The notes under the pieces: generated by a model
Seen by the model: only the letters and a program-made list of their open reading frames with translations
Databases searched by the model: none
What the model was told of the DNA's origin: nothing
Made by a program: the position numbers and the translations under genes
Part shown: in pieces, positions 58,582-64,000 of the stretch
Layout of the letters: each line of letters starts with the position of its first letter
How positions within the stretch are numbered: the stretch's first letter is position 1
Assembly: GCA_015056625.1 (NCBI GenBank)
Contig: SVFY01000006.1
Span: 1-64,000 of the forward strand
Direction: 5' to 3'
Source: Butyrivibrio sp.
GTDB taxonomy: Bacteria; Bacillota; Clostridia; Lachnospirales; Lachnospiraceae
DNA length: 64,000 nucleotides

Positions 58582-59106
58582 TTATCTTCTTCCTACGCTT
58601 TCAAGCGCTTTATCTAATGCCTTCTTTTCCTCGCCTGACAATTCAACATCAGCGACTCCGGCATTGATGTCTTTTGCATAGGAGTAGTTAAGTCCATCTG
58701 TGCTGTGAACTGAGTTAAGTAAAAATCCGTTGTCGTTCTCATCTAACATGCAAAGAGCAAAACTAAGTTTTCCTCCGCTCTGGTTAAATGCATCGTATTT
58801 CTCAAGTCCAATTTTCTGGAAGGTATTGTTCATACGCTTATTGATGTCGATGATGTCTTTTCTGTTTTTATCATTCTCAGCCCTGATCATTCTGTTGTCA
58901 TGGAAAAGACCTACTATCTCATCCTCAAGGGAATCTGCTTCCTTACCCTTCATGAATTTGTTGTATTTCTTTTCAAGCTTTTTGAACTTGGCATTAGTGA
59001 TAATGAAAAGTACAAATAGAACAATAACTAGTACGACCAGTGCAATGAATAATATTCCAGGATCAAGACTCCCCAGTCCGATTGCAGAAAAAATATTGCT
59101 GTTCAT
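58582..59106 (-). CDS. DUF4446 membrane protein
   Basis: A 174-residue protein with one N-terminal TM helix (PGILFIALVVLVIVLFVLFIIT, about 16-38), a coiled coil (about 40-105) and a C-terminal domain with FALCMLDENDNGFLLNSVHS. It belongs to DUF4446, often found next to parB in clostridia; function unknown. It may tie the partition complex or wall synthesis to the membrane, but this is only context. It starts 16 bp after parB. Confidence 0.88.
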   Translation of the reverse strand: MNSNIFSAIGLGSLDPGILFIALVVLVIVLFVLFIITNAKFKKLEKKYNKFMKGKEADSLEDEIVGLFHDNRMIRAENDKNRKDIIDINKRMNNTFQKIGLEKYDAFNQSGGKLSFALCMLDENDNGFLLNSVHSTDGLNYSYAKDINAGVADVELSGEEKKALDKALESVGRR

Positions 59107-59122
59107 TTCTCCCCCCTGACGA

Positions 59123-60034
59123 TCACTCTTTACATAATCTGTTTATGATCTTTTCAAGATCATCGTTGTTGTAGAACTCGATCTGGATAACACCTACTCC
59201 GTCACCCTTGGAAGTAACCTCAACTTTTGTACCCAGGGCCTGCTTGCACTTCTCTGATACATCGGCATATACAGCGTCAATGCTTGGGTTAGCTTTTGTA
59301 ACTGTCTTTTTCTTGGAAGGCTTACCAAGACTCTTAACAAGCTTCTCAGTTTCACGAACGCTTAAGTTCTGGTCGAATACCTGCTGTGCTATCTCTTCCT
59401 GATCTGCATCATTAGATATTGCCAAAAGAGCTCTCGCATGTCCTGCAGTAAGCAGCTCTTCTATTACCATCTCCTGAACTTTCTTGGTGAGCTTTAAAAG
59501 TCTCATGGAGTTTGTTACATAAACACGGCTCTTAGATATTTTCTCAGCAACCTGATCCTGAGTATAGTTGTGATTATCAATGAGCTGCTTGAATGCAAAT
59601 GCTTCCTCGATTGGGTTGATACCAACACGCTGCAGATTTTCGATTATAGCTATCTCAGCGATTTCTTCATCTGTCAGATCCTTGACTACTGCAGGGACTT
59701 CTTTAAGCCCAGCCTTTCTTGCAGCTCTCCATCTTCTCTCACCTGCTACAATCATGTACATTCCATTTCTCTTAGTTACAAGAAGTGGAGTGATGATACC
59801 GTGCTGTTTGATTGAATCTGCCAGCTCAAGCAGATCATCTTCATTGAACGTCTTTCTTGGCTGATCCTTGTTAGGCTCAACCTCAGTTATCTTTAAATTC
59901 TGTACCTGTCCATCGGCTGGCTTAGCCTTACTGGAGGATACTTCTTCATCTTCTCTTTTTGTTGTGGGAATCTTAGCTGGGATTATAGAATCAAGTCCCT
60001 TTCCAAGACCTCTCTTTGCACTCTTTGCTGCCAT
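59123..60034 (-). CDS. parB: Chromosome partitioning protein ParB (Spo0J)
   Basis: A 303-residue parS-binding CTP-dependent clamp. N-terminus GLGKGLDSIIP (ParA-stimulating region), ParB box with CTP motif GERRWRAARKAGL (about 118), HTH region DQVAEKISKSRVYVTNSMRLL and C-terminal dimerisation region. It follows parA by about 20 bp. Three parS sites lie 0.9 kb away upstream of parA. Confidence 0.95.
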   Translation of the reverse strand: MAAKSAKRGLGKGLDSIIPAKIPTTKREDEEVSSSKAKPADGQVQNLKITEVEPNKDQPRKTFNEDDLLELADSIKQHGIITPLLVTKRNGMYMIVAGERRWRAARKAGLKEVPAVVKDLTDEEIAEIAIIENLQRVGINPIEEAFAFKQLIDNHNYTQDQVAEKISKSRVYVTNSMRLLKLTKKVQEMVIEELLTAGHARALLAISNDADQEEIAQQVFDQNLSVRETEKLVKSLGKPSKKKTVTKANPSIDAVYADVSEKCKQALGTKVEVTSKGDGVGVIQIEFYNNDDLEKIINRLCKE

Positions 60035-60054
60035 TGTCTTCTCCTAACTGTTGA

Positions 60055-60819
60055 TTAAAATTTCCTATCTATTACTTCTGCTGCAAGAAGCCTGTAAGCC
60101 TCAGCACCTGCTGACTTAGGTTCATAAAGGTTTATTGGCATACCATAACTTGGAGCTTCTGCAAGACGAATATTCCTTGGGATGATTGTCTTATATACAT
60201 TCTCTTCAATGTGCTCTTTAACATTTTCAACTACCTGAAGAGAAAGGTTTGTTCTGGAATCGAACATTGTGAATACAACACCTTCCATTTCCAGATCAGG
60301 ATTAAGTCTGTCCTTCACAAGATTAACTGTGTGAACTAACTGACTGAGTCCTTCAAGTGCATAGTACTCACACTGAATTGGAACAAGAACAGTGTTAGCT
60401 GTTGTCATAGCATTGACTGTCAACATACTAAGAGATGGTGGGCAGTCAATTATAATGAAATCATAATTATCTTTTACACTGCTGATTGCATTCTTAAGAA
60501 TAAACTCCTTGTCATCTGCATCGATAAGTTCTATCTCAACAGCTGCAAGATTTACATTAGATGGAATGATATCTACATTTTCACACACATCCTTTGTGAT
60601 GGCTTCATCTGTAGTTATCTCTCCGATAAGCAGTTCATAGATGGTATTCTCAAGTTCATTTTTATCTAGTCCAAGACCACTGGTTGTATTACCCTGTGGA
60701 TCAGTATCAATAACAAGAACCTTTTTACCCTTTTCACCAAGAGCTGCTGAAAGATTGATAGAAGTAGTGGTCTTACCTACACCACCCTTCTGGTTTGCTA
60801 TCGCAATTACTCTTCCCAT
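60055..60819 (-). CDS. parA: Chromosome partitioning ATPase ParA (Soj)
   Basis: A 254-residue MinD/ParA-type ATPase. The deviant Walker A KGGVGKTTTSINL (about 10-22), Walker A' and B regions with IIDCPPSLSMLTVNA and the DPQGNTTSGLG motif are clear. Works with ParB to move the origin region. GGAGG precedes the ATG. It is separated from rsmG by a 269-bp gap with three parS sites. Confidence 0.96.
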   Translation of the reverse strand: MGRVIAIANQKGGVGKTTTSINLSAALGEKGKKVLVIDTDPQGNTTSGLGLDKNELENTIYELLIGEITTDEAITKDVCENVDIIPSNVNLAAVEIELIDADDKEFILKNAISSVKDNYDFIIIDCPPSLSMLTVNAMTTANTVLVPIQCEYYALEGLSQLVHTVNLVKDRLNPDLEMEGVVFTMFDSRTNLSLQVVENVKEHIEENVYKTIIPRNIRLAEAPSYGMPINLYEPKSAGAEAYRLLAAEVIDRKF

Positions 60820-60964
60820 ATTTCCTCCACTTTTCTCAAAACGCTATATTGATTGTATCACAATTTATAATCTATAGAATAAAATTACTTATATTTTTAC
60901 CCTGGTACTAGATATAGGGATTCAAATTTGTTTCACTAAAATATACAATTATAATCTTTGAAAA

Positions 60965-60980
60965 TGTTTCACGTGAAACT
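60965..60980. promoter_or_regulatory. parS site 1
   Basis: TGTTTCACGTGAAACT is the ParB-binding 16-mer with one end base changed from the palindrome TGTTTCACGTGAAACA. Confidence 0.92.
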
Positions 60981-61002
60981 TCCACAATATCTTGGGCATT
61001 AA

Positions 61003-61018
61003 TGTTTCACGTGAAACA
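61003..61018. promoter_or_regulatory. parS site 2
   Basis: TGTTTCACGTGAAACA, a perfect parS palindrome, 38 bp from site 1 and 49 bp from site 3. Confidence 0.96.
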
Positions 61019-61051
61019 ATTATTTGTATGACAAATTGTTCTGAATTTGAA

Positions 61052-61067
61052 TGTTTCACGTGAAACA
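61052..61067. promoter_or_regulatory. parS site 3
   Basis: TGTTTCACGTGAAACA, a perfect parS palindrome, 22 bases beyond the stop of rsmG. Confidence 0.96.
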
Positions 61068-61088
61068 AAAAAATCTATAAATCAATAT

Positions 61089-61829
61089 TTAGGATAATGG
61101 TTGTTTAGATGGTGTTCCAGCTTTACGGGGATACTTCTTCGAAGTGGGTTCTACCTTATCAACGATACATATTGTTCTGCTCACATCTGAATCTGGCAAA
61201 AGAAATTCTTCTGCATCTGTAAGCTTTCCACTAAGTAGATGTAATGCACCCTTAGCTGCCTTAAGTTCATCCTGAGCTTTCTCACTTTTATAAGCAATGA
61301 ACTTACCACCAACTTTAACATAGGGAAGACAGTACTCTGATAATGTTGACATATTAGCTACTGCTCTTGATACTGCAATATCAAAACTCTCACGAAGTGA
61401 TCCCTGTTTTGGAGCACAATGATCTTCTGCTCTTCCATGAATAGTTTTGATAGATCCCTGATCATTAAGAGAAAGCTCTTCTATTACTTCATCAAGGAAG
61501 TTCAATCTCTTGTTCAGAGAATCAAGAAGAGTAACATTCAGATTTGGAAAAACTATCTTAAGAGGTATACCAGGAAAGCCAGCTCCTGTTCCAATGTCAA
61601 TAAGAGAATAATCCTTGGAAGCAAAATCAAAAAACTTATAGCTGGATATACTATCAACAAAGTGAAGCTTACATACATCACTAAATTCTGTAATAGCTGT
61701 AAGGTTCATTACCTCATTCCATTTGATCAGAAGTTCATAGTACTTATCAAATTGTTCGAGCTGTTTGTCAGATAGTTCAATACCAAGAGACGAAAAGTCT
61801 TTTATCATCTGTTCGTATTTAGTTCTCAT
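61089..61829 (-). CDS. rsmG: 16S rRNA (guanine-527-N7) methyltransferase
   Basis: A 246-residue SAM-dependent methyltransferase that makes m7G527 in 16S rRNA. SAM motif is [16 protein letters not shown], followed by [13 protein letters not shown] and the [28 protein letters not shown] region. Its start overlaps the mnmG end by 11 bp. Confidence 0.96.
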   Translation of the reverse strand: MRTKYEQMIKDFSSLGIELSDKQLEQFDKYYELLIKWNEVMNLTAITEFSDVCKLHFVDSISSYKFFDFASKDYSLIDIGTGAGFPGIPLKIVFPNLNVTLLDSLNKRLNFLDEVIEELSLNDQGSIKTIHGRAEDHCAPKQGSLRESFDIAVSRAVANMSTLSEYCLPYVKVGGKFIAYKSEKAQDELKAAKGALHLLSGKLTDAEEFLLPDSDVSRTICIVDKVEPTSKKYPRKAGTPSKQPLS

Positions 61830-63750
61830 TAGACTGTCCTCTTTTTAATGAATCAAGGTAAATAACAAGTACTGTTATATCAGCAGGATTAACTCCACCA
61901 ATTCTTGAAGCCTGTCCAATATTAGTAGGTCTGAACTTCTCAAGTTTCTGTCTTGCTTCAAGTCTCAAACTTGATACGTCTCCATAATCAATATCAGATG
62001 GTATTAATTTCTTTTCAAGTTTTTTAAACTGCTCTACCTGACGTAGTTGTCTATTAATATAGCCTTCATATCTGATAGTGATCTCAACCTGTTCCTTAAC
62101 AGAGTCAGGAAGTTCTTTTCTATCAGGGTCGATCTCTGCAATGTTGTCATAATTAAACTCTGGTCTGCAGATAAGTTCAGCTAAAGATGTTGCAGTCTTT
62201 AAAGGAGTTGATTCATTCTTTTCCATGAAAGCCTGCATAGCAGAATTTGCACCAACTTTTGTATTTTTAAGTCTAAGTACTTCTGCCTCTATAAGATCCT
62301 TCTTTTGAAGAAGTGCATCATATCTTTCCTGATCAATAAGTCCGACTTTATATCCCTTTTCGCGAAGTCTAAGATCAGCGTTGTCCTGCCGAAGTAAAAG
62401 TCTGTACTCTGCCCTTGAAGTCATCATTCTGTATGGCTCAAGATTTTCCTTGGTGACAAGATCATCAACCAGAACTCCAATATATCCCTCAGACCTGTCT
62501 ATTGATAAAGGCTCTTTTCCAAAAATTTCCATGGCAGCATTAACACCAGCATATAATCCCTGGGCAGCTGCCTCTTCGTAACCACTGCTACCATTAAACT
62601 GTCCAGCAGAAAATAGACCATGTATCTTTTTAAGCTCCAAAGTAGGATGAAGCTGACCAGGACAAAGGCAGTCATACTCAATAGCATAAGCACTCTTTAC
62701 GATCCTGCAATTTTCAAGACCAGGAACTGTTCTATACATAGCAATCTGAACATCCTCTGGAAGAGATGAACTCATTCCATCAATGTACATTTCATTTGTA
62801 TAGGTACCTTCTGGCTCAACAAAGACCTGGTGTCTTTCATGGTCTGGGAATTTAACAACCTTATCCTCAATGGATGGGCAGTATCTTGGGCCAACGCCTT
62901 CAATAATGCCAGCATATATAGGTGATCTATCTATGTTATTACGTATTATTACATGTGTTTTTTCGTTGGTATATGTAAGCCAGCATGAAACCTGAGGTTT
63001 CTGAACATCTTTAGGATCTGTGTCAAATGAAAATGGAATGACAGGATCATCTCCAAACTGCTCAGACATTTTTGAATAGTCCAAAGTCTTGCCATCCATT
63101 CTGGCAGGTGTTCCAGTTTTAAATCTTCTAAGATCGATTCCTGCTTTTATCAGAGATTCAGATAAAAGGTTTGATGGCTGAAGTCCATTTGGTCCGCTAT
63201 AGGTAATTGCTTCTCCTGTAAGACATCTGCTCTTAAGGTATGTTCCAGTACAGAGGATTACAGCCTTGGCCTCATATATGATTCCAGAAAAAATCTTTAC
63301 TCCAGTGATCCTTCTTTCGAATCCCTGACTTTTTAATTTTTCGTCAGTGATCTCCTCATATAAAAGTTCAGACACTTCTGCCTGTTTGATAGTGAGATGA
63401 TCCTGAGCTTCAAGAACTCTTCTCATCTCTTTTGAATATTCCATCTTATCAGCCTGGCAACGAAGTGAATGAACTGCAGGACCCTTAGAGGTATTGAGCA
63501 TCTTGGACTGAAGGAAAGTCTTATCAATAACTTTTCCCATCTCTCCGCCAAGAGCATCGATCTCTCTTACAAGATGACCCTTTGATGATCCACCAATATG
63601 AGGATTGCAAGGCATGAAAGCAATATTGTCAGCGCTCATGGTAAACACGTAGGTCTCAAGGCCAAGTCTTGCGCAAGCAAGAGCAGCTTCACAACCAGCA
63701 TGACCAGCACCAATAATTGCTACATCAATTTTTTCTCTAACTTCAACCAT
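61819..63750 (-). CDS. mnmG: tRNA uridine-5-carboxymethylaminomethyl modification enzyme MnmG
   Basis: A 643-residue FAD enzyme that, with MnmE, modifies U34 of several tRNAs. The dinucleotide site is [14 protein letters not shown] (about 10-23). Signatures are [15 protein letters not shown] and [16 protein letters not shown]... [21 protein letters not shown]. It starts 3 bp after the mnmE stop, in the usual mnmE-mnmG-rsmG order. Usual family length is about 620-630. Confidence 0.97.
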   Translation of the reverse strand: MVEVREKIDVAIIGAGHAGCEAALACARLGLETYVFTMSADNIAFMPCNPHIGGSSKGHLVREIDALGGEMGKVIDKTFLQSKMLNTSKGPAVHSLRCQADKMEYSKEMRRVLEAQDHLTIKQAEVSELLYEEITDEKLKSQGFERRITGVKIFSGIIYEAKAVILCTGTYLKSRCLTGEAITYSGPNGLQPSNLLSESLIKAGIDLRRFKTGTPARMDGKTLDYSKMSEQFGDDPVIPFSFDTDPKDVQKPQVSCWLTYTNEKTHVIIRNNIDRSPIYAGIIEGVGPRYCPSIEDKVVKFPDHERHQVFVEPEGTYTNEMYIDGMSSSLPEDVQIAMYRTVPGLENCRIVKSAYAIEYDCLCPGQLHPTLELKKIHGLFSAGQFNGSSGYEEAAAQGLYAGVNAAMEIFGKEPLSIDRSEGYIGVLVDDLVTKENLEPYRMMTSRAEYRLLLRQDNADLRLREKGYKVGLIDQERYDALLQKKDLIEAEVLRLKNTKVGANSAMQAFMEKNESTPLKTATSLAELICRPEFNYDNIAEIDPDRKELPDSVKEQVEITIRYEGYINRQLRQVEQFKKLEKKLIPSDIDYGDVSSLRLEARQKLEKFRPTNIGQASRIGGVNPADITVLVIYLDSLKRGQSNEN

Positions 63751-63753
63751 AAA

Positions 63754-64000
63754 TCATTTACCCATACAGAACTTTGAAAAAATCTCTTCAACAAGATCAT
63801 CTCCTACTTCCTGTCCGATGATCTCTCCAAGTGAAGAATATGCATTACTAAGATCGATAGTATAAAAATCTTCCGAAAGATCTTTTTCTATACTATCAAC
63901 CACAAGTTTTAAACTATCAAGTGCTTCTTCAAATAATTTTTTGTGACGAAGGTTTGTAATATAGGTTTCCTGCTTAGGAGCAAGCTCTCCATTAAAGAAA
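63754..64000 (-). CDS. mnmE: tRNA modification GTPase MnmE, C-terminal part
   Basis: The last 81 codons are inside the window. The helical segment with TNLRHKKLFEEALDSLKLVV and the final FCMGK match the MnmE C-terminal loop, where CIGK is the usual form and the cysteine is essential. It works with MnmG. The gene continues past the right edge. Confidence 0.93.
   Translation of the reverse strand, partial: FFNGELAPKQETYITNLRHKKLFEEALDSLKLVVDSIEKDLSEDFYTIDLSNAYSSLGEIIGQEVGDDLVEEIFSKFCMGK

Overview
The window looks like the chromosome of an anaerobic Firmicute of the family Lachnospiraceae, possibly Butyrivibrio or a close relative. The clues are mixed low-to-medium GC, AGGAGG-type ribosome sites, a proline T-box, DUF3881 and DUF4446 proteins, many GGDEF proteins and class III ribonucleotide reductase. 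It is an inference from gene content. The right end carries mnmE (partial), mnmG, rsmG, three perfect or near-perfect parS sites, parA, parB, DUF4446 and serS. That is the usual clostridial order beside oriC, so the window lies close to the replication origin.

Left edge (1-2579): the end of an integrated plasmid-like or conjugative element. It has a ParM-type actin, a small ParR-like DNA-binding protein and a helix-turn-helix replication-type protein whose leader resembles an attenuator. It stops exactly at a 42-nt 3' fragment of a tRNA-Pro(CGG) gene, still followed by the old tRNA terminator. This is best read as the chromosomal attachment junction.

2.6-15.4 kb (all minus): a CbxX/SpoVK-type AAA ATPase, a secreted DUF5722 glycosidase-like protein, a flavodiiron protein, a hybrid sensor kinase paired with an orphan solute-binding protein, a flavin reductase-like protein, greA, fba and a GH13 neopullulanase-type enzyme. 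15.6-23.3 kb: cca, a PEGA-domain surface protein, yabO/rqcP, divIC, tilS, hpt and ftsH, the Bacillus-type order but without yabP, yabQ and spoIIE. 23.4-26.8 kb (plus): two overlapping paralogous membrane diguanylate cyclases.

26.8-41.4 kb: proS with its T-box, a kdgK-like sugar kinase with a palindromic operator, nrdD-nrdG, murI, trmB-trxA, an SH3 membrane protein, a D,D-carboxypeptidase, a DnaQ-type exonuclease, an esterase, ylmH, and a glutathione peroxidase. The peroxidase promoter is near-ideal and carries two copies of a MarR/OhrR-like operator.

41.4-52.7 kb: a membrane-anchored clostripain-family peptidase, then a regulatory and transport cluster. A lipoprotein sensor, a YesM-type kinase and an AraC-type response regulator are followed by a binding-protein, fused-permease and ATPase transporter of the Fe3+/phosphonate/phosphoglycerate type. 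The ATPase has an unusual insertion of about 125 residues. Terminator-like hairpins separate the regulator from the transporter and the binding protein from the permease. 52.8-64 kb: tRNA-Arg(CCT), a tandem 36-bp repeat, an AraC/GyrI regulator, a PAS-GGDEF-GAF-like protein, deoD, DUF3881, serS and the origin-proximal partition genes.

I found no rRNA genes, CRISPR arrays or insertion sequences. The features most worth following up are the integration junction with its attenuator, the peroxide-type gpx control region, the ATPase insertion with its regulatory cluster, the 36-bp repeats and the large inverted repeat at 43955-44053.
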